From contig NZ_PCPP01000001.1 of NCBI RefSeq assembly GCF_002979755.1, positions 1,892,665 to 1,956,664 of the forward strand: a stretch of DNA of 64,000 bases, given 5' to 3'. Every line of letters begins with the position of its first letter. The first letter of the stretch is position 1. The DNA comes from Chryseobacterium culicis. GTDB lineage: Bacteria; Bacteroidota; Bacteroidia; Flavobacteriales; Weeksellaceae. Below, piece by piece: positions 33,158 through 42,685 of the stretch. The notes below the pieces were generated by a model. It saw only the letters and a program-made list of their open reading frames with translations, searched no databases and was not told the DNA's origin. The position numbers and the translations under genes were made by a program.

Positions 33158-33239
33158 GAAGTTAGAAGCTGGAAGCTGGAGGTTTAGTTACTTTACAAAT
33201 TCCATTTGTGGCTTCTAACTTCTAACTTCTAACTTCTAA
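33158..33239. repeat. Inverted repeat with four tandem CTTCTAA heptamers
   Basis: GAAGTTAGAAGC (33158-33169) pairs with GCTTCTAACTTC (33211-33222); the right arm continues as four exact CTTCTAA copies (33212-33239). It separates two convergent genes and could act as a bidirectional transcription end. The last heptamer supplies the stop codon of the minus-strand gene. Confidence 0.6.
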
Positions 33240-33877
33240 ATCGTCCACTGATCATTTACAACAGCAATCAGATAGTATTTACCCTGAAATTCTTCAAATA
33301 CAAAACGAACTGTTTTCCAATCCATCTCACCATATTTCTCAGTTCCTTTGATATAATTTTCCGTGAAATCATCTTTAGGATAAATCTCTTGTAAGTTATT
33401 CAGGGAATTTCCTCCTCCGATAAATTTATTTAATGAATATTGTGATGCCGTAAAATCTTTGGAAAATACCCATTTACCAAGATAATCATTGATCGTTGCT
33501 TTATAAGGATCCCCTGAACCATCATGTGCTCCCCACGTAAACAGAGTTTTGGTAGGTTGATATTTTTCAAAATCTGCTTTAGAAAAATGTTTATCTCCTT
33601 TCATATCAACAAAAGCATACATTGAAAAACGAATTCCTTTTTCGGGGTGAATCAAGGATGCAAAAGTGGCATAATCTTTAGCTTTCAGTGCTTTCAAAAC
33701 CTCATCATTGGTCTGCTTTAAAACCACCTCTTTATTAGCATTATTCTTAATGATGTCTGCACTATCTGTTTTGGTTTGTGCTATGGAATCTATCTCATTG
33801 GGAACAGGTTTCCCAACTTCTTTCTTACAGGCTACGATAATACTCAGAGCGAATACCGCGATTAATAATTTTTTCAT
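33236..33877 (-). CDS. Hypothetical lipoprotein
   Basis: 213 aa with lipobox IIVAC (Cys17). A flexible linker precedes a compact domain starting with NDEVLKALKAKDYATFASLI and HPEKGIRFSMYAFV, then DMKGDKHFSKADFEKY and a C-terminal VRFVFEEFQGKYYLIAVVND. The pattern resembles NTF2-like or DUF4878-type folds but I cannot assign a family. The stop codon lies in the CTTCTAA repeat. Confidence 0.7.
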   Translation of the reverse strand: MKKLLIAVFALSIIVACKKEVGKPVPNEIDSIAQTKTDSADIIKNNANKEVVLKQTNDEVLKALKAKDYATFASLIHPEKGIRFSMYAFVDMKGDKHFSKADFEKYQPTKTLFTWGAHDGSGDPYKATINDYLGKWVFSKDFTASQYSLNKFIGGGNSLNNLQEIYPKDDFTENYIKGTEKYGEMDWKTVRFVFEEFQGKYYLIAVVNDQWTI

Positions 33878-33963
33878 ATTTTACATTTTGAAATTGCTAA
33901 AAAACACCAAAACTGATGCCAAGCAGCAGATGAGGCAAAGAATCATGAATTCGTCATTCATCA

Positions 33964-33994
33964 TTGATAATTTATAATTTCAGTCGTACCTTTG
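33964..33994 (+). promoter_or_regulatory. Promoter TTG-N20-TACCTTTG abutting start codon
   Basis: TTG 33964-33966, 20-nt spacer, TACCTTTG 33987-33994: both elements match. The ATG of ypdA begins 4 nt later, so the transcript should be leaderless or nearly so. Confidence 0.65.
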
Positions 33995-33998
33995 TTAG

Positions 33999-34964
33999 AT
34001 GGAAATGTTGGATATTCTCATTATCGGGGCCGGACCAATTGGTTTAAACTGTGCTCTTGAAGCTCAAAAAAATAACCTTAGTCATGTTATCATAGAAAAA
34101 GGAACCATTGTCAACTCACTGTACAATTATCCTTTATATATGCGTTTTTTCTCTACTGCAGAAAAACTGGAAATCGATGAAGTTCCTTTTATTTCTACGG
34201 CTCCAAAACCGGGAAGACAGGAAGCTCTGGAATATTATCAGGGAATTGCAAGGCAGAAAAAGCTGAACATTAATCTGTATGAAAAAGTTCTGAATGTCTC
34301 AAAAAATAATGAAATATTTGAGATCGAAACTACAAAAGCAACCTATCATGCTAAAAATGTAGTGATTGCCACCGGATTCTATGATATCCCCAATCTTATG
34401 AATATTCCCGGCGAAAATCTTCCAAAGGTTAAACATTATTACACTGAGCCTTATCCTTATGCAAAACAGAAAATAGTGGTGGTAGGATCAAGCAACTCTG
34501 CTGTAGATGCAGCGCTTGAAACTTATAGAAAAGGAGCTGAAGTCACTATGATTGTCCGCCATTCTGAGATTTCCAAAAGTGTAAAATATTGGGTGAAACC
34601 GGATATTGAAAACAGAATTGCAGAAGGAAACATAAAAGCTCATTTTAATGCAGAAATGGTAGAAATTAAAAGTAATACTGTTGTTTTTAAAGATGAGAAA
34701 GGAGCAATTCATGAAATTGATAATGATTTTGTACTGGCTATGACGGGTTATCTTCCTGATTTTGATTTCCTGAGAAATTCAGGTATTGAACTTAATGGAG
34801 ACTGTCTGAATCCGTTTTATAATCTTGAAACCATGGAAACCAACGTTTCCAATCTTTATCTTGCAGGAGTGGTATGTGGTGGAAAAGATACCCATCTTTG
34901 GTTCATTGAAAACTCAAGGGTTCATGCGAACATGATCATCAAGACGATTCTTTCCAGATCTTAA
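33999..34964 (+). CDS. ypdA: YpdA-type FAD/NAD(P) oxidoreductase (bacillithiol disulfide reductase)
   Basis: 321 aa with FAD-binding GAGPIG (10-15), CxxC absent as expected for YpdA, RFFSTAEKLEIDEVPF, a second dinucleotide fold VVVGSSNSAVDAAL and the C-terminal flavin block NLYLAGVVCGG. In Firmicutes YpdA reduces oxidised bacillithiol with NADPH; many Bacteroidota make bacillithiol, so the same reaction is likely. It is the single gene between a full promoter and a 22-bp terminator. Confidence 0.9.
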   Translation: MEMLDILIIGAGPIGLNCALEAQKNNLSHVIIEKGTIVNSLYNYPLYMRFFSTAEKLEIDEVPFISTAPKPGRQEALEYYQGIARQKKLNINLYEKVLNVSKNNEIFEIETTKATYHAKNVVIATGFYDIPNLMNIPGENLPKVKHYYTEPYPYAKQKIVVVGSSNSAVDAALETYRKGAEVTMIVRHSEISKSVKYWVKPDIENRIAEGNIKAHFNAEMVEIKSNTVVFKDEKGAIHEIDNDFVLAMTGYLPDFDFLRNSGIELNGDCLNPFYNLETMETNVSNLYLAGVVCGGKDTHLWFIENSRVHANMIIKTILSRS

Positions 34965-34980
34965 TCGTAAACAATTAATA

Positions 34981-35030
34981 AAATACAAGTTCGGGCAATT
35001 TCTACGAAATTGCCCGAACTTGTATTTTTG
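34981..35030. terminator. 22-bp perfect-stem bidirectional terminator
   Basis: 34981-35002 is fully complementary to 35006-35027, with a 3-nt loop, and ends in a T-run on the plus strand and AAA/TTT on the other. It separates convergent ypdA and the MFS gene. The core is CAAGTTCGGGCAATTTC. Confidence 0.92.
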
Positions 35031-35059
35031 AATCCATGAAGCAGAAACATTATATCATC

Positions 35060-36298
35060 TTACATCAAATCTTCTTTAACTTTGTTTTTATCCTTAAGCA
35101 TCCAGGGAACAATAAAGTAAAAACCAACAGCAATAGCCACAGCCAGTACTCCTGTTCCAATCCATAGAATATTAAACCCTAATTTTTCTGCAATCAGTGT
35201 TCCTATATAGGGTGTAATGATGAATGCAATGGAAAATGATATCCCATTCAATCCCATATAAGCTCCTTTATTATTCTCTCCTGAGCGTAATGCGGTAATG
35301 GTTGACATAAAAGGAAGTGTCCATATTTCTCCCACGCAAAGGAGTGTCATAGACAGAACAAGGGTAATCATACTGTAATCAAATGCCAGCATGGCATAGG
35401 AAACTCCACATAGGAAAGTTCCGATCAACATGGTAAAGGCTAAATTGAAATACTTCTCTGCTACCTGTACCAGTCCCATTTCTAACAAAACAATCAGAAA
35501 ACCACTGTAACCAAGAATATATCCAATATTTTGCTGGCTCAGATGTGCGGTGTCCTTATAAAATATCGTCAGCGTACTGAAAAGCTGGAAGAAACATATC
35601 GAAAACAGCATACAGAATGCACAATAAATCAAAAATTTACGATCGCGGTACGGAGAACTTTCTTTTTTAATAACAATGGCTTCCTTTACCTTTTTCGCTT
35701 TCTGTTTCGCTAATCTCGTGCGATCTTTAAAGAACCATATATACATCAATCCAGCCAGCAAAGCAGCTAGTGCATTACTAAAAAACAGAAATTCATAGGA
35801 AATAGCCGACAAAATACCACCCAACGCCGGGCCGATAGAAAACCCAAGATTTACAGCCATTCGGTTTAGTGAGAATGCACGGGTAATATTTTCAGGTTTT
35901 GCATATTTGGTAATTGCCACGGAGTTTGCCGGACGGAAAGTTTCACTTACAATACTTTGGGCTAAAATAATTCCTGCCAGACCAGCTTCCGTTGTAAAAA
36001 GCGGAATTAAACAAAATAAAGGAACACTGAGCAATAAACTCAGACTCTGTACCCTATATTCCCCTATTTTATCCGTAATCATTCCTCCCAGCCAAGATCC
36101 GATAACGGAACCTATCCCGAAAAAGCTCAGTACAATTCCTGAATTTTCAATACTGAAATGTAAATGATTGGTCATATAAACTCCCAAAAACGGAAGCACC
36201 ATAGAACCGGCTCTGTTGATGAGCATTACCAACGCCAGCATCCAACTCTCTTGCGAGAGTCCTTTAAAAGAACTCGTATATACGTTAATTAGTTTCAC
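35060..36298 (-). CDS. MFS transporter
   Basis: 412 aa, twelve predicted membrane helices, motif A-like GGMITDKIGEYRVQ between helices 2 and 3, charged central loop around RTRLAKQKAKKVKE. The start is a GTG (36298), 26 nt from the expected transcription start; no better ATG exists before helix 1. The family of YdeE/MdtH-like drug-efflux MFS fits, but substrate is unknown. It is divergent from the AraC regulator. Confidence 0.85.
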   Translation of the reverse strand: MKLINVYTSSFKGLSQESWMLALVMLINRAGSMVLPFLGVYMTNHLHFSIENSGIVLSFFGIGSVIGSWLGGMITDKIGEYRVQSLSLLLSVPLFCLIPLFTTEAGLAGIILAQSIVSETFRPANSVAITKYAKPENITRAFSLNRMAVNLGFSIGPALGGILSAISYEFLFFSNALAALLAGLMYIWFFKDRTRLAKQKAKKVKEAIVIKKESSPYRDRKFLIYCAFCMLFSICFFQLFSTLTIFYKDTAHLSQQNIGYILGYSGFLIVLLEMGLVQVAEKYFNLAFTMLIGTFLCGVSYAMLAFDYSMITLVLSMTLLCVGEIWTLPFMSTITALRSGENNKGAYMGLNGISFSIAFIITPYIGTLIAEKLGFNILWIGTGVLAVAIAVGFYFIVPWMLKDKNKVKEDLM

Positions 36299-36329
36299 AA
36301 TAATATTTTGGAGGGGAAATTCGAAAGTG

Positions 36330-36337
36330 CAAAATTA
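36330..36337 (-). promoter_or_regulatory. -7 box TAATTTTG of MFS gene
   Basis: Exact TAnnTTTG on the minus strand, 31 nt before the GTG. The rest of the divergent region to 36546 is AT-rich, with no recognised operator. Confidence 0.5.
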
Positions 36338-36546
36338 GATAAAAATAACCCAAAAACCCTTGTTTAAACCCTGTTTTTATAAATAAAGTCTATAAAAACA
36401 GACCATCATCTGTATCCTTAAAAAAACATTTTTTTTACTATATAAAACTCTAAGACCTTTATAAAAATCGTAAATTGCAGTAACAACAGGTGTTTTGAGC
36501 TAAAAAAGACTCTAAAACATAATAAAAACTTAACCAATACGTAAGA

Positions 36547-37425
36547 ATGATAACCTACGAAAATTTACATGATACCCTATCTTTTTACAGTATTGACTGC
36601 CGCCAATCCTATTATATTTCTTCCGGAAAACCCATTTTTGAATTTCCCAAAGCGCCTTTCAGAATGGATTATTATGCACTCTGTATTTGTACCGCAGGAG
36701 AAATCAATATTGAGATAGACCGTCAGAAATATAAAGTGGATGTACACAGTTTTTTGATGGCAGCTCCTTCCACCATTGTAAAGTTTGGAAAAACCAGCGA
36801 TGATTTTACGATGAAACTGTTGTTCTTTGACAAGAATTTTTTAATTAAAAATATTTCCAATCCTTTTATCATTGAGAAGATGAATCTTTTCTCTAAAGGT
36901 TCTTACAGCATTGTAAAAACCACAGTGAAAAATTCTTCATTACTGCAGAATCTTCTGGATGATCTTGAAAAAAAATCCAAAAAGGAAGGAAAGTTTACTG
37001 AGGAAATTATCCGTACCATTATTTTCCATCTGCTGCTTGAAACGGCTGAGATTATGGAACATCAAAATACAGCAAATCCGGCAAAAGAAGAAGGAAAAAA
37101 AGACCTTTATCTGAAATTCAGCAAACTCATTAGAGAAAATATTAACAGGGAACGAACAGTTCAGTTTTATGCTGACCAACTGCACGTTTCCAATAAATAT
37201 CTCATAGAGATTATTAAAAAGGCGAGCGGAAAAACACCTCATGAAGTGATTGATGAAGCTTTATTGAAAGAAGCCTTTGTCATGCTCGGAAATCCTGATA
37301 TAACGATTTCGGAAGTTGCATTTGAACTGCAGTTCAATTCCGCTTCGGCATTCGGTCGTTTTTTCAAAAAACATACGGCTCTTTCCCCTTCAGAATACAG
37401 AATGAAAGAAAATATTCAGTCATGA
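36547..37425 (+). CDS. AraC-family regulator next to oleate hydratase
   Basis: 292 aa: an N-terminal cupin-like sensor (about 1-150, with CTAGEINIEIDRQKYKVDVH) and a C-terminal AraC double helix-turn-helix (RTVQFYADQLHVSNKYLIEI, then ISEVAFELQFNSASAFGRFF, then TALSPSEYR). It is 89 nt upstream of oleate hydratase on the same strand and so is the best candidate for fatty-acid-responsive control of that gene; the inducer is not readable. Confidence 0.88.
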   Translation: MITYENLHDTLSFYSIDCRQSYYISSGKPIFEFPKAPFRMDYYALCICTAGEINIEIDRQKYKVDVHSFLMAAPSTIVKFGKTSDDFTMKLLFFDKNFLIKNISNPFIIEKMNLFSKGSYSIVKTTVKNSSLLQNLLDDLEKKSKKEGKFTEEIIRTIIFHLLLETAEIMEHQNTANPAKEEGKKDLYLKFSKLIRENINRERTVQFYADQLHVSNKYLIEIIKKASGKTPHEVIDEALLKEAFVMLGNPDITISEVAFELQFNSASAFGRFFKKHTALSPSEYRMKENIQS

Positions 37426-37514
37426 GAATTTCGGGATAATAATTCTGAACTTGGGGATATATGTCGCTTTATGAATAAAAGTACCTTTATACTGTTAATT
37501 AAAAACAATACAAA

Positions 37515-39443
37515 ATGAGTACGATCAATTCAAAATTCGACAAAGTTTTAAATGCCTCTGAGCAGTTTGGAAAAGTGAACCACGAACCGGATTCAAGTAA
37601 AGAAGTTCAGATTAACACTCCTGAAAAAACGATGCCTTTCTCCGACCAGATCGGAAACTATCAGCGTAATAAAGGAATTCCTTTACAGTCTTACGAAAAC
37701 AGTAAAATCTATATTGTAGGAAGCGGAATTGCAGGGATGTCTGCCGCTTATTATTTCATTCGTGACGGCCGTGTTCCTGGCAAAAACATTATTTTCCTCG
37801 ACCAGCTGAATATTGAAGGCGGATCTCTGGATGGAGCAGGTAACGCAAAAGACGGCTATATCATTCGTGGAGGACGAGAAATGGATATGACCTATGAAAA
37901 CTTATGGGATATGTTTCAGGATATTCCTGCTTTGGAATTACCAGCACCCTACAGCGTGTTGGATGAATACCGTCTTATCAATGACAACGACCCGAATTAT
38001 TCTAAAGCAAGGCTGATCCACAATCAGGGACAAATCAAAGATTTCAGCAAATTCGGTTTGGAGAAAAAAGATCAGCTAGCAATTGTAAAATTGCTGTTAA
38101 AGAAAAAAGAAGAGCTGGACGATCTTACCATTGAAGATTATTTTTCTGAATCATTCCTTAACAGTAATTTCTGGTTCTTCTGGCGTTCTATGTTTGCCTT
38201 CGAAAACTGGCACAGCTTACTGGAACTGAAATTATATATGCACAGATTCCTTCATGCTATTGACGGAATGAAAGACTTTTCATGTCTGGTTTTCCCAAAA
38301 TACAACCAATATGATACCTATGTAACACCACTCAAAAACTTCCTGGTAGAAAAAGGGGTACAGATCCAGTTTAATACTTTGGTAAAAGATCTTGACATTC
38401 ATATTAATACAGAAGGAAAAACTGTAGAAGGTATTATTACCGAACAAAACGGAGAGGAAGTAAGAATTCCAGTCGGTAAAGAAGATTACGTGATTGTAAC
38501 CACCGGATCTATGACTGAAAGTACTTTCTACGGAGACAATAATACCGTTCCTGAAGTAACAATAGATAACAGCAATGCCGGACAAAGTGCAGGATGGAAG
38601 TTATGGAAAAACCTGGCTGCAAAATCTGAAGTATTCGGGAAACCTGAAAAATTCTGTAGCCATATTGAAAAATCTTCTTGGGAATCTGCAACTTTAACAT
38701 GCCGACCTTCTGCATTCACAGAAAAATTAAAAGAATTGTGTGTGAATGATCCTTATTCAGGAAGAACAGCTACCGGAGGTATTATTACCATTACAGACTC
38801 TAACTGGGTGATGAGTTTTACCTGCAACAGACAGCCGCACTTCCCTACCCAGCCGGATGATATCCTTGTTGTTTGGGTATATGCTTTACTGATGGACAAA
38901 GAAGGTAATTATATTAAAAAAACAATGCCTCAATGTACCGGAAATGAGATTCTTGCCGAATTATGCTATCACCTTGGAATGACAGATCAACTGGATAATG
39001 TTATAGAAAACACAATTGTTCGTACTTCATTTATGCCATACATCACCTCTATGTTTATGCCGAGAGCACAGGGAGATCGTCCGAGAGTTGTTCCTGAAGG
39101 ATGTACCAATTTAGGTCTTGTAGGACAATTCGTAGAAACCAATAATGATGTGGTATTCACCATGGAAAGTTCTGTGAGAACAGCAAGAATTGCCGTTTAC
39201 AATCTTCTTAACCTCAACAAACAGGTTCCGGACATCAATCCGCTACAGTATGATATCCGACATTTATTAAAAGCTACCCAGGCTCTTAATGATTACAAAC
39301 CTTTCTTAGGAGAAGGAATTTTAAGAAAAATATTAAAAGGAACTTATTTTGAACATATTTTGGTCAACCGTCCTGAAGAAAAAGAAGAGCATGAATCTTT
39401 CTTGACCAGATTCCAGGATTGGGTAAAAGGAGTAAAAGACTAA
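37515..39443 (+). CDS. ohyA: Oleate hydratase
   Basis: 642 aa, the length of Elizabethkingia OhyA. FAD-binding [12 protein letters not shown] (69-80), the [13 protein letters not shown] loop with Glu122 and the helix [10 protein letters not shown] with Tyr241, exactly the two catalytic residues numbered E122 and Y241 in the Elizabethkingia enzyme. It hydrates the cis-9 double bond of oleic acid to 10-hydroxystearic acid, detoxifying unsaturated fatty acids at the membrane surface. It lies between an AraC regulator and a hydroxyacyl-CoA dehydrogenase-like gene. Confidence 0.97.
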   Translation: MSTINSKFDKVLNASEQFGKVNHEPDSSKEVQINTPEKTMPFSDQIGNYQRNKGIPLQSYENSKIYIVGSGIAGMSAAYYFIRDGRVPGKNIIFLDQLNIEGGSLDGAGNAKDGYIIRGGREMDMTYENLWDMFQDIPALELPAPYSVLDEYRLINDNDPNYSKARLIHNQGQIKDFSKFGLEKKDQLAIVKLLLKKKEELDDLTIEDYFSESFLNSNFWFFWRSMFAFENWHSLLELKLYMHRFLHAIDGMKDFSCLVFPKYNQYDTYVTPLKNFLVEKGVQIQFNTLVKDLDIHINTEGKTVEGIITEQNGEEVRIPVGKEDYVIVTTGSMTESTFYGDNNTVPEVTIDNSNAGQSAGWKLWKNLAAKSEVFGKPEKFCSHIEKSSWESATLTCRPSAFTEKLKELCVNDPYSGRTATGGIITITDSNWVMSFTCNRQPHFPTQPDDILVVWVYALLMDKEGNYIKKTMPQCTGNEILAELCYHLGMTDQLDNVIENTIVRTSFMPYITSMFMPRAQGDRPRVVPEGCTNLGLVGQFVETNNDVVFTMESSVRTARIAVYNLLNLNKQVPDINPLQYDIRHLLKATQALNDYKPFLGEGILRKILKGTYFEHILVNRPEEKEEHESFLTRFQDWVKGVKD

Positions 39444-39605
39444 AAATATCAGTTTACAAAACAGTAGTTTTAAAGTAGTATAGCCTTTCATTTTAACGTA
39501 GAGGCTTATAAAAACATATCCTTATTTTAAGAGAGCACAGACTGAATATTATTTTCAAACGGAGATTATCTACTTTAAAAACATCTTTAATTAAAAATAA
39601 ATCTC

Positions 39606-40502
39606 ATGGATTTTAAAAATATAACGATAGCAGGAAGTGGTGTATTAGGATATCAGATCGCCTTCCAGACTGCCTATCATGGTTTCAAGGTTACCGTATA
39701 TGATATCAATGATGAAGTATTGGAAAAAGCCAAGGGTAAATTCACCGCTTTAAGTGAAGCTTACCAACAAGATCTGGGAGCAACGCAGAAACAACTGGAT
39801 GCTACCTTTAAAAATATCAGCTACTCATCTGATCTTGCTGAAGCAGTAAAAGATGCCGATTTGCTGATAGAAGCAGTTCCTGAAGATCCCGCTATTAAAA
39901 TAGAATTTTACCACAAACTCGCTCAGGTAGCTCCTGAAAAAACAGTATTTGCAACGAATTCTTCCACTCTACTTCCAAGCCAGTTTGCTGAAGATACAGG
40001 AAGACCAGAGAAATTTGTAGCGCTCCATTTTGCCAATGAAATCTGGAAACACAATACCGGAGAGGTTATGCGCCATCCGGGTACTTCTCAGGAGGTATTT
40101 GATTCGGTTATCAAATTTGCAAAAGATATTGGAATGGTCGCCTTACCTATTCAGAAGGAGCAACCTGGATATATTGTCAACTCATTATTGGTTCCGCTGC
40201 TTGGAGCCGCTGTTAATCTCTGGATTGATGAAGTATCAGATATTGAAACAATCGACAAAACATGGATGGTAGCCACCGGAGCTCCTGTAGGACCATTCGG
40301 TATTCTGGATGTTGTGGGAATTACAACGGCTTATAATATCAATAAAATGGAAGCTGAAGAAACTCAGGACCCGTTAAAGATCAAAGCTGTAGAAAAATTA
40401 AAAGAAGATTATATTGACAAAGGAAAACTGGGAGTACTGACCGGGGAAGGATTTTATAAATATCCCAATCCTTCATATCGCGACAAAGATTTTCTGAAAT
40501 AG
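39606..40502 (+). CDS. 3-hydroxyacyl-CoA dehydrogenase-family oxidoreductase
   Basis: 298 aa with NAD-binding AGSGVLGYQIA (Gly10, Gly12, Gly15), the ATNSSTL and LHFANEIWKHNTGEVM catalytic region (His in place of the usual H-F-F-N-P), and C-terminal dimer domain TGAPVGPFGILDVVG. The standard family oxidises L-3-hydroxyacyl-CoA. Linkage to oleate hydratase suggests that this member may instead oxidise a mid-chain hydroxy fatty acid such as 10-hydroxystearate to the keto acid; that is inference. A 162-nt gap separates the two genes. Confidence 0.85.
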   Translation: MDFKNITIAGSGVLGYQIAFQTAYHGFKVTVYDINDEVLEKAKGKFTALSEAYQQDLGATQKQLDATFKNISYSSDLAEAVKDADLLIEAVPEDPAIKIEFYHKLAQVAPEKTVFATNSSTLLPSQFAEDTGRPEKFVALHFANEIWKHNTGEVMRHPGTSQEVFDSVIKFAKDIGMVALPIQKEQPGYIVNSLLVPLLGAAVNLWIDEVSDIETIDKTWMVATGAPVGPFGILDVVGITTAYNINKMEAEETQDPLKIKAVEKLKEDYIDKGKLGVLTGEGFYKYPNPSYRDKDFLK

Positions 40503-40533
40503 AATCTTATACTTCAGATTTTAAACTATTAAG

Positions 40534-40567
40534 AAAGCAGGCCTTATTATAGGTTCTGCTTTTTGTT
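40534..40567 (+). terminator. Rho-independent terminator
   Basis: AAAGCAG (40534-40540) / CTGCTTT (40556-40562) extended by GG·CC, followed by TTTTG; ends the oleate-hydratase region transcript. Confidence 0.75.
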
Positions 40568-40593
40568 TAAGATTGATTCTCTTCTAAAATATC

Positions 40594-40803
40594 TGTTGGA
40601 AAACGCGAAGGCGCAAAATAATTTTTCCGAAACGTTTTAAGGCGCAAGGATTTTATCTCCGATAAAATTGAACACTGTTGATTTCTAAAGTTAAAAATAT
40701 TGATTGATTAGATTGTATTACACCTGCTGGAAATCTTCGATTTCTTTGCTCCTTAAGTATTCACCCATGTATAAAATTCTTAGCGCCTTTGCGTTTTCCA
40801 ACA
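40594..40803. repeat. 210-bp element with about 21-bp terminal inverted repeats
   Basis: TGTTGGAAAACGC (40594-40606) is the exact complement of GCGTTTTCCAACA (40791-40803), and the pairing continues inward (GAAGGCGC / GCGCCTTT) with one mismatch. The interior has no ORF. The 355-bp gap 40503-40857 consists of this element between two terminators. It looks like a MITE or a Flavobacteriia intergenic palindrome family; no second full copy is in the window. Confidence 0.6.
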
Positions 40804-40835
40804 AAAAAAGCAGAACTTCAATGAAGTCCTGCTTT
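40803..40835 (-). terminator. Rho-independent terminator of glnS
   Basis: On the minus strand AAAGCAGGACTTC / GAAGTTCTGCTTT (13 bp, one G-T) with 3-nt loop, then T7. It sits directly at the edge of the 210-bp element. Confidence 0.9.
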
Positions 40836-40857
40836 AGGTATTATATATTTCCGAAAA

Positions 40858-42531
40858 TTATTCCGGTTTAAAAGAATCTTTTAACGTTACTGTACGGTTA
40901 AATACCAATACATCGTCTGTAGAATCCTGATCTTTTGTAAAATACCCGATTCTTTGGAACTGTAATGGCTCTCCAACAGCAACATCTTTCAGGCTTGGCT
41001 CAGCAAACCCTTTTACCGTTGCTACAGATTCAGGATTGATGAAGTTTAAGAAGTCTACATCTTTTTCAGCGTCAGGCTGCTCCACAGTAAACAAATGATT
41101 ATATGTTCTCACTTCCACAGGAAGAGCATGTTTTGCAGATACCCAGTGTAAAGTTCCTTTTACTTTTCTTAAACTTTCCTCAGTTCCGCTTCCTGATCTA
41201 CTCTTCTCATCATACGTAGCGTAGATGGTAGTAATCTCACCATTTTCATCCTTCTCTACTCTTTCAGCTTTAATGATGTAAGCAGATTTCAAACGAACTT
41301 CGCCCCCTAATTTAAGTCTGAAGAATTTATTGTTAGCTTCTTCTTTGAAGTCTTCACGTTCAATATACAATTCTCTTGAGAACGGAACCTCTCTTGTTCC
41401 TGCATTTTCCTGTTCAGGATTGTTCTCAGTCTCTAACCATTCTTCCTTATCTTCAGGATAGTTTTCGATCACTAATTTCACAGGATCTACCACTGCCATT
41501 ACACGCTTAGCTACCTTGTTCAGGTCTTCACGTACACAGAAATCAAGCAACTGGATTTCGATAAGATTTTCTCTTTTCGCTACTCCTACTTTCTCAATAA
41601 AGTTTCTGATAGAAGTTGGAGTATATCCTTTTCTTCTCATCCCTGAAATGGTAGGCATTCTAGGATCGTCCCATCCGGTTACTACTCCTTCAGCCACTAA
41701 TCTTTGAAGCTTTCTTTTAGAAGTAATCATATAGGAAACATTCATCCTTGCAAATTCTCTCTGCTTGTTTTTAACCCTTCCTTCTTCGTAAACCTGATCC
41801 AAATACCAGTTGTACAAAGGTCTGTGATTTTCAAACTCCAAAGAACAAAGCGAATGCGAAATTTGTTCGATATAATCAGATTCACCATGAGCCCAGTCGT
41901 ACATTGGATAAATTTTCCACGCTGTACCTGTTCTGTGGTGAGGTTTATTCAAAATTCTGTACATAACAGGGTCACGCATATTCATGTTAGGCGAAACCAT
42001 ATCAATTTTTGCACGAAGAGACATTGCACCACTCTCAAATTCTCCGTTTTTCATTCTTTCGAATAAATCTAAAGATTCTTCAACAGGACGGTTTCTGTAT
42101 GGAGATTCAATTCCCGGTTCTGCAGGATTTTTTCTTTGCTCAGTAATCACTTCAGAAGGCTGCTCATCTACATAAGCTTTTCCTTCCTTGATTAATTGTA
42201 CTGCCCAATCGTAAAGCTGCTGGAAGTAATCGGATGCGTACAAAACTTTATCCCATTTGAAACCTAGCCATTCAACGTCTTTCATGATAGAATCTACGAA
42301 TTCCTGTTCTTCTTTTTCAGGATTCGTATCGTCAAAACGAAGGTTTACGGGAGCATTGTATTTTTCGCCCAGTCCAAAGTTGATGCAGATGGCTTTTGTA
42401 TGCCCTACATGCAGATAACCATTGGGTTCAGGCGGAAAACGGAAACGGATCTGATCTCTTTTCAAACCGTTTGCCAGATCATCTTCTATAATTTGCTCAA
42501 TAAAATTGAGTGATTTTTTTTCTTCTTCCAT
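40858..42531 (-). CDS. glnS: Glutaminyl-tRNA synthetase
   Basis: 557 aa class I synthetase. HIGH motif as HVGH (41-44) in FPPEPNGYLHVGHTKAIC, which is GlnRS-specific wording; MSKRK equivalent ITSKRKLQRL; C-terminal anticodon-binding beta barrels with YATYDEKSRSGSGTEESLRK and HWVSAKHALPVEVR. It charges tRNA-Gln directly. Single gene with its own terminator. Confidence 0.97.
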   Translation of the reverse strand: MEEEKKSLNFIEQIIEDDLANGLKRDQIRFRFPPEPNGYLHVGHTKAICINFGLGEKYNAPVNLRFDDTNPEKEEQEFVDSIMKDVEWLGFKWDKVLYASDYFQQLYDWAVQLIKEGKAYVDEQPSEVITEQRKNPAEPGIESPYRNRPVEESLDLFERMKNGEFESGAMSLRAKIDMVSPNMNMRDPVMYRILNKPHHRTGTAWKIYPMYDWAHGESDYIEQISHSLCSLEFENHRPLYNWYLDQVYEEGRVKNKQREFARMNVSYMITSKRKLQRLVAEGVVTGWDDPRMPTISGMRRKGYTPTSIRNFIEKVGVAKRENLIEIQLLDFCVREDLNKVAKRVMAVVDPVKLVIENYPEDKEEWLETENNPEQENAGTREVPFSRELYIEREDFKEEANNKFFRLKLGGEVRLKSAYIIKAERVEKDENGEITTIYATYDEKSRSGSGTEESLRKVKGTLHWVSAKHALPVEVRTYNHLFTVEQPDAEKDVDFLNFINPESVATVKGFAEPSLKDVAVGEPLQFQRIGYFTKDQDSTDDVLVFNRTVTLKDSFKPE

Positions 42532-42685
42532 TAAAGTAGCTTTTATTTTTTAGCAAAAAAAGTTTCACAAAGTTACGGAAAAATAAGCTTTGGTAAAAGT
42601 GATAATTTAAAAGCCTTATCTATTGTTATTCAATATTTTTCACTAAATTAGATGAAGCTAATACCATTTTAACCCGTTAACCATC

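Noticed and set aside
33212..33239. Possible CRISPR-like repeat (four CTTCTAA units)
   Set aside because: Seven-base units directly abut without spacers; it is a simple tandem repeat in a terminator-like palindrome. No CRISPR array was seen in the window.
41516..42175. Open frames on the plus strand across glnS
   Set aside because: They are antisense shadows of a highly conserved synthetase gene, without start context or recognisable protein features.
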